A program made the position numbers and the translations under genes. Positions 1 to 9,165 of a DNA stretch of 64,000 bases are shown here, piece by piece. How positions within the stretch are numbered: the stretch's first letter is position 1; every line of letters starts with the position of its first letter. Origin of the DNA: Georgenia satyanarayanai. Its GTDB lineage: Bacteria > Actinomycetota > Actinomycetes > Actinomycetales > Actinomycetaceae. The notes beneath the pieces are model-generated. The model did not search any database. It was not told the DNA's origin and was given only the letters and a program-made list of their open reading frames with translations. The stretch covers positions 1 through 64,000 of the forward strand of contig NZ_VUKC01000002.1 in NCBI RefSeq assembly GCF_009193135.1. Direction: 5' to 3'.

Positions 1-894
1 CGACGGCGCCGGCCGGGCGGGCGCGGACGGCTCGGACGGGGCGGCGGGCTGGGCGGGTGCCGCGGGCCGCTGGCTGGCCCGGGACGCGGCCTCCTGCTCG
101 CGTGCGGCCTCGAGCGCCGCGGCGCGAGCGACCTCCGCCTCCCGGCGGCGGCGCTCCTCGTCCTGGGCGTCCTGGCGCTCACGCTCGAGCTCGGCCGTCG
201 TGCCGCGCTGCTCGGCGAGCTGGGCGATGAGGCCCTCGCGGCGGTCGGCGGACAGCGCGAGCTGGGTCTCCGCCCCGCTGGCGGCGGCGCGGGCCTCCTC
301 GGCGGCCGCCGCGAGCGCCGTCGTCGCGTCCTCCTGCTCGGCCGCGGCCTCGTCGGACCGGCGCTGGAAGGTGGCGGCGACGAGCTCGGTCGCCTGGAAG
401 CGCTGCAGCGCCTCGTCCGCGCGCGTGCCCATGCGCTCGGTGGTCGTCGCGCGCCGCATGGCGTTCTCGAAGCTGTCGGCCGACAGGAGCGGCTCGATGG
501 GCCCGAGGGCGCCGGGCCCGGAACGGTAGGCGGACATCGCGATGCGGCCGATCTCGGTGCGCTGCTCCTCGACCTCGGCCTGCGCGGTCTCGGCGGCCTC
601 GCGGGCCTCCTCGGCGCGGGCGGTCGCCTCGTCCAGGGCGACCTGCGCACCGAGGTAGTCCTCGTTGGCCTGCTGGGCGCGCACCGTCGCGTCCTCGAGC
701 CGGGTGGCGAGGCCGGCGAGCTCGACCTCGAGCTCGGCGATGCTCGAGGCGGTCCGGCCTTCCGCCGCCCGCGAGGCGGCGATCTCCTCCTCGCTCGGCG
801 GCTCGGCCGTGGCCGAGCTGACGAGCGCACCACTGGAGAGCGCGAGCACGGCGACGGCCACCGCTGCCTGTCGCCGACGGTCCAACCAGCCCAC
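1..894 (-). CDS. NlpC/P60-type cell-wall hydrolase, N-terminal part (runs off the left edge)
   Basis: The reading frame opens at GTG (894) behind a GGAGGAGG ribosome site and stays open to the window edge, giving 298 residues without a stop. The start of the protein is a signal peptide (LDRRRQ, then a hydrophobic stretch ending in SSATA). Next comes about 200 residues rich in Ala, Glu, Arg and Gln that should form coiled coil, and then a Pro/Ala linker. Signal peptide, coiled coil and Pro/Ala linker is the layout of actinobacterial RipA-like endopeptidases, whose catalytic NlpC/P60 domain would lie beyond the edge. The catalytic domain is not visible, so the enzyme class is inferred. A TAGCGT -10 element (961-956) lies upstream. 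Confidence 0.7.
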   Translation of the reverse strand, partial: MGWLDRRRQAAVAVAVLALSSGALVSSATAEPPSEEEIAASRAAEGRTASSIAELEVELAGLATRLEDATVRAQQANEDYLGAQVALDEATARAEEAREAAETAQAEVEEQRTEIGRIAMSAYRSGPGALGPIEPLLSADSFENAMRRATTTERMGTRADEALQRFQATELVAATFQRRSDEAAAEQEDATTALAAAAEEARAAASGAETQLALSADRREGLIAQLAEQRGTTAELERERQDAQDEERRRREAEVARAAALEAAREQEAASRASQRPAAPAQPAAPSEPSAPARPAPS

Positions 895-1154
895 AGTGCC
901 TCCTCCGCCGCCCGGTGGACGGCCTCACGCAGCGCCGGGGACGACGCCGACGGACACGCTAGCGCCTCCGACCCCAGAACGGAACACCAGCCCCACCCGT
1001 CCCACGAGTCACATCTGTGTCATTCCGGCCTCTCCGGCCCGCCGCCGAGCGGGGGCGGCGCTCCCCGGGCCGCACCGCCCCCGGCGCGCGGCGTCCAGCG
1101 GCGTCCACGTCGTGGACAGCGCCGCGCCGCCGGGTCCGCTGCGCGAGACACCCC

Positions 1155-1183
1155 TTCTCAGCGGCTCCGGGGGTTCCTAGGCT
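1155..1183 (+). promoter_or_regulatory. Promoter of the metY-metX unit
   Basis: TTCTCA (1155-1160) is separated by exactly 17 nt from TAGGCT (1178-1183). Transcription should start near 1190-1191, which is the A of an ATG that opens the mini-ORF at 1191. This would leave a leader of about 150 nt before metY. Confidence 0.5.
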
Positions 1184-1190
1184 TCCCAGC

Positions 1191-1214
1191 ATGAGCCGAC
1201 GAATGTGCACGTGA
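1191..1214 (+). CDS. Possible leaderless leader peptide MSRRMCT upstream of metY
   Basis: ATG at 1191 lies 7 nt after the TAGGCT hexamer, the geometry of a leaderless start, and encodes only MSRRMCT before TGA. It carries one Cys and two Met codons. Actinobacteria are known to place short, often leaderless, upstream ORFs containing Arg-Arg and Cys before sulfur-metabolism genes, where ribosome stalling couples amino-acid supply to the downstream gene. I infer such a role here from position alone. A second frame (GTG 1205 to TGA 1339) ends one base before the metY ATG and could instead couple translation. Confidence 0.3.
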   Translation: MSRRMCT

Positions 1215-1340
1215 CGCTGCGCACCGTTGCCATGCCCGCCGCCCTCGGCGCCAGGCCCCCGTGCGCCAAGCCCCTCCGCGGGACCGGCGTGACGGCAGGG
1301 AGCCGGCTCGCCCCCGCTCCCCCACACCTGGAGAACTGAC

Positions 1341-2666
1341 ATGACCGAGTCCACCTGGTCCTTCGAGACCAAGCAGATCCACGCCGGCCAGCAGCCCGAC
1401 CCCGCGACCGGGGCGCGCGCTCTGCCGATCTACCAGACGACCTCCTTCGTCTTCGCGAGCGCGGAGCAGGCGGCGAACCGCTTCGCCCTCGCCGAGCTCG
1501 GCCCGATCTACACCCGCATCACCAACCCCACGCAGGCAGCCGTCGAGGACCGCATCGCGGCGCTCGAGGGGGGTGTCGGCGGCCTCCTCGTCGCCTCCGG
1601 CCAGGCGGCCGAGACCTTCGCGATCCTCAACATCGCCGAGGCCGGCGACCACGTCGTCGCCAGCCCCAGCCTCTACGGCGGCACCTACAACCTGCTGCGC
1701 CACACCCTGCCGAAGTTCGGGATCACGACGACGTTCGTCACCGACCCCGACGACCCGCAGGCCTGGCGTGACGCCGTCCAGCCGAACACCAAGCTCTTCT
1801 TCGCCGAGACGATCCCCAACCCCAAGCAGGACATCCTCGACATCGAGACCGTCGCCGGGATCGCCCACGAGAACGGTGTGCCGCTCGTCGTCGACAACAC
1901 CGTCGCGACCCCCTACCTCATCCGCCCGCTCGAGCACGGCGCGGACATCGTCGTCCACTCGGCGACCAAGTACCTCGGCGGCCACGGCACCTCGATCGCC
2001 GGCGCCATCGTCGACGGCGGGAAGTTCGACTGGTCCGCCGACCCCGAGAAGTTCCCGAACTACAACACCCCCGACCCGAGCTACAACGGGCTCGTCTTCA
2101 AGGACCTCGGCGCCCCGGCGTTCATCCTCAAGGCCCGCGTCCAGCTGCTCCGGGACATCGGCGCGGCCGTCTCCCCGTTCAACGCGTTCCTCATCGGTCA
2201 GGGCATCGAGACGCTCTCGCTGCGCGTGGAGCGGCACGTGGCCAACGCCCAGCGGGTGGCGGAGTTCCTCGAGGCGCAGGACCAGGTGACGAAGGTCGGC
2301 TACGCCGGTCTGCCGTCCTCGCCGTGGTACGAGCGGGCGCAGAAGTACGCCCCCAAGGGCGCCGGCGCCGTACTCACCTTCGAGCTCGCCGGCGGCTACG
2401 AGGCGGGCATCGCCTTCGTCGACGCCCTCGAGCTGCACTCCAACGTCGCGAACATCGGCGACGTCCGCTCCCTCGTCATCCACCCGGCGTCCACGACGCA
2501 CTCCCAGCTCGACGAGGCGGCCCTGACCGCCGCGGGCGTCAGCCCGGGTCTCGTGCGCCTCGCCGTCGGGCTCGAGCACATCGACGACATCCTCGCCGAC
2601 CTGCAGACCGGCCTGCGCGCCGCCGCCGCGGTCTCGCAGGCAGCCGCGGCGGTCGGGGGCGAGTAG
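1341..2666 (+). CDS. metY: O-acetylhomoserine/O-acetylserine sulfhydrylase
   Basis: PLP enzyme of the Cys/Met metabolism family that makes homocysteine from O-acetylhomoserine and sulfide in the cytoplasm. The 441-residue length is normal for MetY. The substrate/PLP loop YTRITNPT lies near residue 57, the aspartate that contacts the pyridine nitrogen is in VVDNTVATP (about 184), and the Schiff-base lysine is K210 in [10 protein letters not shown]. The start follows GGAGAA at a suitable distance. metX begins 4 nt after the stop, so substrate synthesis and use are encoded as one unit. Confidence 0.96.
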   Translation: MTESTWSFETKQIHAGQQPDPATGARALPIYQTTSFVFASAEQAANRFALAELGPIYTRITNPTQAAVEDRIAALEGGVGGLLVASGQAAETFAILNIAEAGDHVVASPSLYGGTYNLLRHTLPKFGITTTFVTDPDDPQAWRDAVQPNTKLFFAETIPNPKQDILDIETVAGIAHENGVPLVVDNTVATPYLIRPLEHGADIVVHSATKYLGGHGTSIAGAIVDGGKFDWSADPEKFPNYNTPDPSYNGLVFKDLGAPAFILKARVQLLRDIGAAVSPFNAFLIGQGIETLSLRVERHVANAQRVAEFLEAQDQVTKVGYAGLPSSPWYERAQKYAPKGAGAVLTFELAGGYEAGIAFVDALELHSNVANIGDVRSLVIHPASTTHSQLDEAALTAAGVSPGLVRLAVGLEHIDDILADLQTGLRAAAAVSQAAAAVGGE

Positions 2667-2670
2667 CACC

Positions 2671-3882
2671 GTGCCCCCCGAGGAGCGCCGCCCGCACGCG
2701 GTGAACGGTCAGACCACCGCTCACCGCGTGCGGGCGCGACTCGACTCCGCGCCGGTCCCGGCCACGGGGGCGTGGCGCCCCGAGCACGGCGCCGGGCAGC
2801 GGCGCTTCGTCGACCTCGGCGCGCTCCACCTCGAGGCCGGTGGCCGGCTGCCCTCCGTGACGCTGGCCTACGAGACGTGGGGAGAGCTCAGCGCCGCCCG
2901 GGACAACGCGGTCCTCATCTGCCACGCGCTCACGGGGGACGCGCACGTCGCCGGCCCGGCCGGGCCGGGGCACCCCACCCCCGGGTGGTGGTCCTCCGTC
3001 GTGGGACCGGGCCTGGCGATCGACACCGACCGCTGGTTCGTCGTCGCCGTCAACGTCCTCGGGGGCTGTCAGGGCTCCACCGGACCCTCCTCCCCCGCGC
3101 CGGACGGCACCCCGTGGGGCAGCCGCTTCCCCAGCGTCACCGTCCGGGACCAGGTGGCCGCCGAGATCGAGCTGAGCGACCGCCTGGGCATCGGGCAGTG
3201 GGCCCACGTCGTCGGCGCCTCCATGGGCGGGCACCGCGTGCTCGAGTGGGCGATCACCGCCCCGTCGCGGGTGCGGTCGGCCGCCGTCATCGCCTCGGGC
3301 GCCCAGACGACGGCGGACCAGATCGCGTGGGCGCACGCCCAGATCGCCGCCATCGAGCTCGACGCGAACTTCCGCGGGGGCGACTACTACGACGCCCCGC
3401 CCGGGCACGGACCGCACGCCGGCCTCGCGCTGGCCCGCCGCATCGCCCACACGACCTACCGCAGCGCCGAGGAGCTCGAGGGCCGCTTCGGGCGCCTGCC
3501 CCAGCACGCGGAGGAGCCGCTGCTCGGCGGCCGCTTCGCCGTCCAGTCCTACCTCGACCACCACGGCACCAAGCTCGCCCAGCGCTTCGACGCCAACAGC
3601 TACCTCACCCTCACCCGCTCGATGCTCACCCACGACGTCGGCCGCGACCGCGGCGGGGTCGCGGCGGCGCTCGCCGAGGTGACGGCGGACGTCCTCGTCA
3701 TCGCCGTCGAGTCCGACCGCCTCTTCCTCCCGCACGAGTCCGAGCGGATCGCCGCCGGCGTCCCGGGCTCCGGGCCGGTCCGCTACCTGCGCTCCCCCTA
3801 CGGCCACGACGGGTTCCTCGTCGAGCACGACCAGGTCACCCGGCACCTCGGCGGCTTCCTCAAGCAGGTCGCCCGGTCCTGA
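2671..3882 (+). CDS. metX: Homoserine O-acetyltransferase
   Basis: Acetylates homoserine with acetyl-CoA to supply O-acetylhomoserine to MetY. It has the alpha/beta-hydrolase fold of the MetX family. Visible elements are the GGCQGSTGPSSP segment (131-142), nucleophile S184 in GASMGGH, D349 in AVESDRLF and H379 in YGHDGF, which complete the catalytic triad. The 403-residue length is slightly long because of an N-terminal extension. GTG 2671 is used here, and GTG 2701 is an alternative start that would remove ten residues. It follows metY by 4 nt. Confidence 0.95.
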   Translation: MPPEERRPHAVNGQTTAHRVRARLDSAPVPATGAWRPEHGAGQRRFVDLGALHLEAGGRLPSVTLAYETWGELSAARDNAVLICHALTGDAHVAGPAGPGHPTPGWWSSVVGPGLAIDTDRWFVVAVNVLGGCQGSTGPSSPAPDGTPWGSRFPSVTVRDQVAAEIELSDRLGIGQWAHVVGASMGGHRVLEWAITAPSRVRSAAVIASGAQTTADQIAWAHAQIAAIELDANFRGGDYYDAPPGHGPHAGLALARRIAHTTYRSAEELEGRFGRLPQHAEEPLLGGRFAVQSYLDHHGTKLAQRFDANSYLTLTRSMLTHDVGRDRGGVAAALAEVTADVLVIAVESDRLFLPHESERIAAGVPGSGPVRYLRSPYGHDGFLVEHDQVTRHLGGFLKQVARS

Positions 3883-3920
3883 CGCGTGCACGGCGCGCCC
3901 GTCCGAGCGACCATGGGCGG

Positions 3921-5075
3921 GTGCCGAGCATCCCCTTCCTGCGCCAGACCGCCGACGACGTCGCGGACGCCCCCGTGGACGAGGGCCGTCACAGCCCCGA
4001 CGCGGCGCTCGCGGACCTGCCCGCCGCGCCGGTGGGCGCCTGGGGCCCCGACGTCCTCGGTGACGGCTTCACGGCTCGCACGGTGGAGCTGCTGCCCGAC
4101 GAGGACGGGCCGGTCGTCGCGACCGTCGTGCGCTACCGGCCCGAGGACGACCCGGAGGGCCCGCCGCCCGTCCCGCCCCGCTTCGTCATGCTCCACCTGC
4201 ACGGGTGGAACGACTACTTCCACCAGCGTGAGCTCGCCCGCCGGTCCGCCGCCTCGGGGGCCGCGTTCTACGCGCTCGACCTGCGCCGTTACGGGCGCAG
4301 CCTGCGCCCCGGGCAGCTGCGTGGGTACGTCGAGTCGCTGTCCACCTACGACGAGGAGATCCACGCCGCGCTCGACCTGGTCCGCGCGGACCACCCCGCG
4401 CTCGGCGACGTCGTCCTCATGGGCCACTCGACCGGCGGCCTCACCGCCGCGCTGTGGGCCCACCGCCACCCCGGCGCCCTGCGCGCCCTCGTCCTCAACT
4501 CCCCGTGGCTCGAGCTCCAGGGCTCGTGGATCGTGCGGACCCTGGGCCAGCCGGTCATCGAGACCCTCGCGCGGTACCAGCCCACGGCGGCGCTGCCCCT
4601 CAAGGACCCCGGCTTCTACGGCCGCACCCTCGCCGGCCGCGTGGGCAAGGCGGCCGAGGGCGGCGACGCGCTGCCCGAGCTCACCCCCGAGGAGCTCACC
4701 GACCCCGCGCACACCGGCTGGCCGCTCCAACCCGCGTGGCGCACGCACCCCAGCGCCCCGATCCGTCCCGGCTGGCTCGCCGCCGTCCTGGCCGGCCACG
4801 CCCAGGTGTCCGCCGGCCTCGACATCACCTGCCCGGTGCTCGTCCTCGCCTCCGACAAGTCACTGTTCGGGCCGCGCTGGTCGGAGCAGATGCGCGGTGC
4901 GGACACGGTCATCGACGCCGATCTCACCGCGCGCCGCGCCCTCGGGCTCGGTCCGCTCGTCACGGTCGCCCGGGTGCGCGACGCGGTCCACGACGTCCTG
5001 CTCTCCCCGGCGGCCGTCCGGGGCTGGGCCTACGACGAGCTCACTCGCTGGCTGCGCGCCTACGCCGACGCCTGA
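3921..5075 (+). CDS. Alpha/beta hydrolase (serine aminopeptidase / monoacylglycerol-lipase-like)
   Basis: A 384-residue alpha/beta hydrolase. The HGWNDYFH segment at about 94 is the oxyanion-hole region, the nucleophile is S170 in LMGHSTGG, and the C-terminal part has an acid segment (LVLASDKSLF) and a His segment (VRDAVHDVLLS). There is no signal peptide, so it is probably cytoplasmic. The substrate cannot be told from sequence. The start is GTG 3921, with GACCAT six bases upstream that could act as the -10 of a leaderless transcript. The last 35 nt overlap the 3' end of the opposite gene. Confidence 0.85.
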   Translation: MPSIPFLRQTADDVADAPVDEGRHSPDAALADLPAAPVGAWGPDVLGDGFTARTVELLPDEDGPVVATVVRYRPEDDPEGPPPVPPRFVMLHLHGWNDYFHQRELARRSAASGAAFYALDLRRYGRSLRPGQLRGYVESLSTYDEEIHAALDLVRADHPALGDVVLMGHSTGGLTAALWAHRHPGALRALVLNSPWLELQGSWIVRTLGQPVIETLARYQPTAALPLKDPGFYGRTLAGRVGKAAEGGDALPELTPEELTDPAHTGWPLQPAWRTHPSAPIRPGWLAAVLAGHAQVSAGLDITCPVLVLASDKSLFGPRWSEQMRGADTVIDADLTARRALGLGPLVTVARVRDAVHDVLLSPAAVRGWAYDELTRWLRAYADA

Positions 5076-6153
5076 GGCCGCCCTCGGCCCTCCGGCGGCG
5101 CCCGCCCGCGCGCTGCACGCGCAGCTCCTCGCGCGCCTCGTGGAGGCTCGGGCCCGCCTCGCCGAAGCGCCACGCCTCCCACGCCTCGGCGGCCACGGGC
5201 TCGCCGACGACGGCGGAGGCCGCCGCCTCGGGCGCCCCGAAGGAGCGGCCCTCGACGACGATCCACCCGTCCGGCCGGAGCGTCGCCTCCCCGCCGTGAC
5301 CGTTGCGGGCCCAGACCAGGGTGGCGGGCTGCCCGAGCATCTCGGCGATGCCGAGCAGGTCCTCGTGCGGGGCGGCGGTCCCGGTCACTGCCGGGCCGGG
5401 CGCGGGGTGCTCGGGCGCGGGCGCCGCGTGCGCGGACCCAGCGAGCCCGGGCACCGGGTCCGCGGCCGGCGGGGCGGCCGCACGGCGGCCGCGCGCGCGT
5501 CGCTCCGGCCGCTCCTGCTCCGTCTCCTCTGCGGCGGGCGGCGGCGGCAGTGCCGGGGAGCCGGCCTCGAGGGCGGCGACCGTGCGCCCGGGAAGGAGCC
5601 ACGGCAGCGGGGCGACGGGCACGCTGACCTCGGTGACGTCGAGGAACAGCCGGCCGCTCGACATGACCCGCACGGCGACCTCGTGGACGACGACGCCCGC
5701 GCCGGCGAGCGCGTCCAGGGCCCGCCGGGCGTCGTCGTCGATCTGTGCGGCGACGACGTGCACCCGGGCCGTGACGACCGTGCCGACCGGCTGGGACTCG
5801 CGGAAGGCGTTCCAGTCGCGGCGGAAGGCCCCGACCCCGGTGGGATAGCTGCGGGCGACGTCGATCCAGCCGCGCTCGGCGGAGTGCCCGGCGCGGCCGA
5901 GAGCGGCGACGAGGGCGTGCGCGTCGAGACGCTCGAGGACCTCGACGCTGACGACGTGGCCGGCGGGGTCCATCGCGGTGAGGCGGGGCGCGCCGTCGTC
6001 GTCCTGCCAGGTGACGGGGAGGACGGGCAGCCGGAGCATCTCCAGCACCTGTCCGCGTACGGCGTCGAGCACGGCGGGCTCGACGGGGTCGGTGACGGCG
6101 TGACCGATCTGCGCCGGGATCAGCTGGCCGGCCTCGAACTCGAACAGCGGCAT
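5041..6153 (-). CDS. Conserved actinobacterial protein with C-terminal RAMA-like domain
   Basis: A 370-residue protein from the ATG at 6153 (MPLFEFEAGQL). A second in-frame ATG at 6192 adds 13 residues but has a poorly spaced ribosome site. The first 200 residues form a compact domain I do not recognise. A Pro/Ala/Arg linker (about 205-260) follows. Near 290-345 the pattern of a strand, a second strand around GRSFGAPEAAASAV and an ending AWRF resembles the RAMA domain, which in other proteins is predicted to read modified DNA. The extreme C-terminus is a run of Arg. No nuclease or methylase gene lies next to it. The function is unknown. Confidence 0.6.
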   Translation of the reverse strand: MPLFEFEAGQLIPAQIGHAVTDPVEPAVLDAVRGQVLEMLRLPVLPVTWQDDDGAPRLTAMDPAGHVVSVEVLERLDAHALVAALGRAGHSAERGWIDVARSYPTGVGAFRRDWNAFRESQPVGTVVTARVHVVAAQIDDDARRALDALAGAGVVVHEVAVRVMSSGRLFLDVTEVSVPVAPLPWLLPGRTVAALEAGSPALPPPPAAEETEQERPERRARGRRAAAPPAADPVPGLAGSAHAAPAPEHPAPGPAVTGTAAPHEDLLGIAEMLGQPATLVWARNGHGGEATLRPDGWIVVEGRSFGAPEAAASAVVGEPVAAEAWEAWRFGEAGPSLHEAREELRVQRAGGRRRRAEGGLRRRRRRAASE

Positions 6154-6249
6154 ACTCGACCTGAACTCTCGCACCGTGGGGACCGGTGCCATCTTCTCAT
6201 GACCGCCCGGCCGCTCGAGGGGCCCCGACCCCCGCCGAAAGTAGGGTTG

Positions 6250-9120
6250 TCAGCGCCTCTCGCCGGCGAGGAGCTGGGCGAGGTGGACGCCGTGCCGGCC
6301 GGCGAGCTGGGCCGCCTGCGTCCGGCAGGAGTAGCCGTCGGCGAGGTAGACCGACTCGGGACCGGCCTCCGAGAGCGCCGGCAGCAGGGCGTTCTCGGCG
6401 ACCTGGACGGAGACGTCGTAGTGGCCCTTCTCCATGCCGAAGTTCCCGGCCAGACCGCAGCACCCGGCGAGCCTGGTCACCTGGGCGCCGGCCTTGGCGA
6501 GGATCGCGGCGTCGGCCTCCCACCCCATGACGGAGTGGTGGTGGCAGTGCGGCTGGGCGACGACCTCGACCCCCTCGAGCGAGGGCGGCTGCCAGTCCTC
6601 ACCGGGTCCCAGCGGTGCCGGTGCGGTGAGGAGCTCGGCCAGGGTGTGGGTGCCCTCGGCGATCATCCGCGCTCGGGGGTCGTCGGGGAAGAGGTCGAGG
6701 AGGTCGTCGCGCAGCACACCGGTGCACGAGGGCTCCACGCCGACGATGGGCACACCGTTCGCCGCGAAGGGCGCGAGGACCGACATCGTGTGCTCGAGCT
6801 GGCGGCGCGCGCCGTCGAGCTGGCCGGTCGAGATCCAGGTGAGACCGCAGCAGGCCTGCTCGTCCGGCACGACGACCTCGTACCCGGCGTCCCGCAGCAC
6901 CCGGACCATCGCCCGGGCCCCGGCGCCGTCGAGCGTCTCGGAGAACGAGTCCGCCCACAGCAGCACCCGCCGGGGCCCGCCCGCCGCGGCGGCGGGGGTG
7001 ACGTCGGCGGCGGGGTTCGTCCGTGCCCAGCGCGAGAAGCGCTCCGTGGCGAAGGTGACCATCTCGCGCCTCGGGTCCATACCGCCGGCGCGCATCACGA
7101 GCTTGGCCACCGGACGCACGCCGAGGACGGCGTTGACGAGGCGCGCGACGGCGGGCACACGGGTGATGAGCCCGGCCCACCTCGGCAGCCAGCCGAGGGC
7201 GTAGTGGTTGACCGGCCGCAGGCGGCGCCGGTAGCTGCGGTGGAGCACCTCGGACTTGTAGCGCGCCATGTCGACGCCGGCCGGGCAGTCGCTCGAGCAC
7301 GCCTTGCAGGACAGGCACAGGTCGAGGGACTCGTGGAGGGCGGGGCTGCGCACGTCGGCCACGAGGGTGCCGTTGGCCAGCTCCTGCAGCATGCGCGCGC
7401 GGCCGCGGGTCACGTCCTTCTCGTCCTGCGTCGCCCGGAAGGAGGGGCACATGAACCCGCCGGCGGCGGAGGTGTCGGCCCGGCACTTGCCCACGCCGGT
7501 GCAGCGGTGGACGGCGCGGGTCATGTCGCCGCCGTCCTCGTGGAAGGTGAAGCCGCCGGCGACGGGCAGCAACGGCCGGGCGTGCGGGCGGCGCAGGTCC
7601 GCGTCGAGCGGGCGCGGTCGCACGAGCACACCGGGGTTGAGCTGCTCGGCGGGGTCGAAGAGCGTCTTGACCTGCCCGAAGAGGTCGATCGCGCCGGCGC
7701 TGTACATGAGCGGGAGCAGCTCGCTGCGGGCGCGCCCGTCCCCGTGCTCACCGGACAGCGAGCCGCCGTAGGAGGTGACGAGCTCGGCGGAGGCGACGAG
7801 GAAGTCACGGGACGGCGTGATGCCCTCGGGCGTCTCGAGCGGGAGGTCGATGCGCACGTGCATGCAGCCGTCACCGAAGTGGCCGTACAGGAGGCCGTCG
7901 ACGCCGTGGTCGGCCATGAGCGCCTCGAAGTCGCGCAGGTAGGCACCGAGCTTCTCCGGCGGGACGGCGGCGTCCTCCCAGCCGGGCCACCCCTGTGCCC
8001 CGGACGGGGTGCGCCCGCCCAGCCCGGCGCCGTCGGCGCGGATCCGCCACAGCGCGTCGGCCTGCGGGCCGGCCGGCACGACGGCGACGGCGTCGGTCCC
8101 GCCGTCGGCGGCGAGCCGGCGGGCGCGGTCGAGGGCGTCGTCGGCGTCCTGCCCGCCGACCTCGACGAGGAGCCAGCCCGCGCCGCGCGGCAGCTCGGGG
8201 ACCGCCTGGGGGCCGTGGTGGCGGCGCACGACGTCGACGAGCCGCGCGTCGATGCCCTCGACGGCGAGCGGTCCGTGGGCGAGCAGCGCGGGCACGGCGT
8301 CCGCGGCGGAGGCCATGTCCGGGTAGCCGAGCGCGACGAGGACCGGCGCGCTGGGCACGGGGACGAGGTCGACGGTGGCGCCGAGCACGGTGACCAGGGT
8401 GCCCTCGGTGCCGACGAGCATCTTGGCGAGGTCGGCGCCGTTCTCGGGCAGGAGGTGCTCGAGGCTGTAGCCGGAGACCTGCCGCTTGAAACGGCCCAGC
8501 TCGGTGCGGATCGTCGCGAGGTGGGCGCGCACCAGCCCGTCCAGGCCGGGGACGGCGTCCAGGCCGTCGCGCCCGGCGGTGAAGGAACGGCCGGTGCCGT
8601 CGACGACGTCGAGGCGCGCGACGTTGTCCGCGGTGCGGCCGTAGGCGACGGCGTGCGGCCCGCACGCGTTGTTGCCGATCATCCCGCCGAAGGTGGCGCG
8701 GTTCTGGGTCGAGGGGTCCGGGCCGAAGCGCAGCCCGTGGGGCTTGGCGGCGCGCTGGAGGTCGGACATGACGACGCCGGGCTCGACCCGCGCGGTGCGG
8801 GTCTCGGGGTCCAGCTCGAGGATGCGATTGACGTGGCGGGAGAAGTCGATGACGACACCCGGGCCGATGGAGTTGCCGGCGACCGAGGTGCCGCCGCCGC
8901 GCGTGGTGACGGGTGCCCCGAGCCGCCGCGCGGTGTCCAGCGCGGCGCGGGCGTCGTCGACGTCGCGGGGGATGACGACGACGTCGGGCACGACCCGGTA
9001 GTTCGAGGCGTCGGTGGAGTACAGCCCGCGGTGGAGCGTGTCGTCGTGGACGTCGCCGTCGACGGCCCGGCGCAGGGAGGCGACGAGGTCGGTGCGCTGG
9101 TCGGTCACGAGGTCGGTCAC
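6250..9120 (-). CDS. FAD-linked and 4Fe-4S dehydrogenase (GlcD-GlpC fusion type)
   Basis: A 956-residue single-chain D-2-hydroxyacid dehydrogenase-type protein. The N-terminal half has an FAD-binding PCMH domain (TTRGGGTSVAGNS near 80) and a GlcD-like C-terminal domain. A ferredoxin-like region follows, with CTGVGKC and CLSCKACSSDCP cysteine clusters. The end carries CCG-type cysteine motifs (EQACCGLTW, LAGCCGLAGNFG) as in GlpC and LutA. The architecture matches YdiJ-like D-2-hydroxyglutarate or D-lactate dehydrogenases feeding the respiratory chain. It follows prpC by 45 nt. GTG 9120 is preferred, and an upstream in-frame start adds 13 residues. Confidence 0.88.
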   Translation of the reverse strand: MTDLVTDQRTDLVASLRRAVDGDVHDDTLHRGLYSTDASNYRVVPDVVVIPRDVDDARAALDTARRLGAPVTTRGGGTSVAGNSIGPGVVIDFSRHVNRILELDPETRTARVEPGVVMSDLQRAAKPHGLRFGPDPSTQNRATFGGMIGNNACGPHAVAYGRTADNVARLDVVDGTGRSFTAGRDGLDAVPGLDGLVRAHLATIRTELGRFKRQVSGYSLEHLLPENGADLAKMLVGTEGTLVTVLGATVDLVPVPSAPVLVALGYPDMASAADAVPALLAHGPLAVEGIDARLVDVVRRHHGPQAVPELPRGAGWLLVEVGGQDADDALDRARRLAADGGTDAVAVVPAGPQADALWRIRADGAGLGGRTPSGAQGWPGWEDAAVPPEKLGAYLRDFEALMADHGVDGLLYGHFGDGCMHVRIDLPLETPEGITPSRDFLVASAELVTSYGGSLSGEHGDGRARSELLPLMYSAGAIDLFGQVKTLFDPAEQLNPGVLVRPRPLDADLRRPHARPLLPVAGGFTFHEDGGDMTRAVHRCTGVGKCRADTSAAGGFMCPSFRATQDEKDVTRGRARMLQELANGTLVADVRSPALHESLDLCLSCKACSSDCPAGVDMARYKSEVLHRSYRRRLRPVNHYALGWLPRWAGLITRVPAVARLVNAVLGVRPVAKLVMRAGGMDPRREMVTFATERFSRWARTNPAADVTPAAAAGGPRRVLLWADSFSETLDGAGARAMVRVLRDAGYEVVVPDEQACCGLTWISTGQLDGARRQLEHTMSVLAPFAANGVPIVGVEPSCTGVLRDDLLDLFPDDPRARMIAEGTHTLAELLTAPAPLGPGEDWQPPSLEGVEVVAQPHCHHHSVMGWEADAAILAKAGAQVTRLAGCCGLAGNFGMEKGHYDVSVQVAENALLPALSEAGPESVYLADGYSCRTQAAQLAGRHGVHLAQLLAGERR

Positions 9121-9165
9121 CCCCCGATCCTGCCACCTGGGCGGGGGCAGGGGCCGCACCGTCCG

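Larger units (their letters stand above)
895..1340. other. 446-bp intergenic region with divergent promoters
   Basis: This gap separates the leftward hydrolase from rightward metY. It holds a TAGCGT -10 for the leftward gene (961-956). At 1008-1024 there is a tandem GTCACA-N5-GTCATT, which also reads as an imperfect palindrome and resembles loose MtrA-type direct repeats. A good sigma70-type promoter faces metY at 1155-1183. I looked for SAM-I, SAM-II and SAM-IV riboswitch cores because metY follows and found none. No convincing gene of normal size is present. Confidence 0.5.

Noticed and set aside
1205-1339. 44-codon frame from GTG 1205 ending one base before metY
   Set aside because: It has no ribosome site of its own and Pro/Ala-rich composition. 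It is kept only as a note on possible coupling.
1191-1340. SAM riboswitch before metY
   Set aside because: I looked for the conserved cores of the SAM-I, SAM-II and SAM-IV classes and found none.
5041-6192. ATG 6192 as start of the RAMA-like protein
   Set aside because: Its GAGAAG is directly against the ATG, and the added 13 residues look unlike the rest. ATG 6153 gives a conserved-looking N-terminus.
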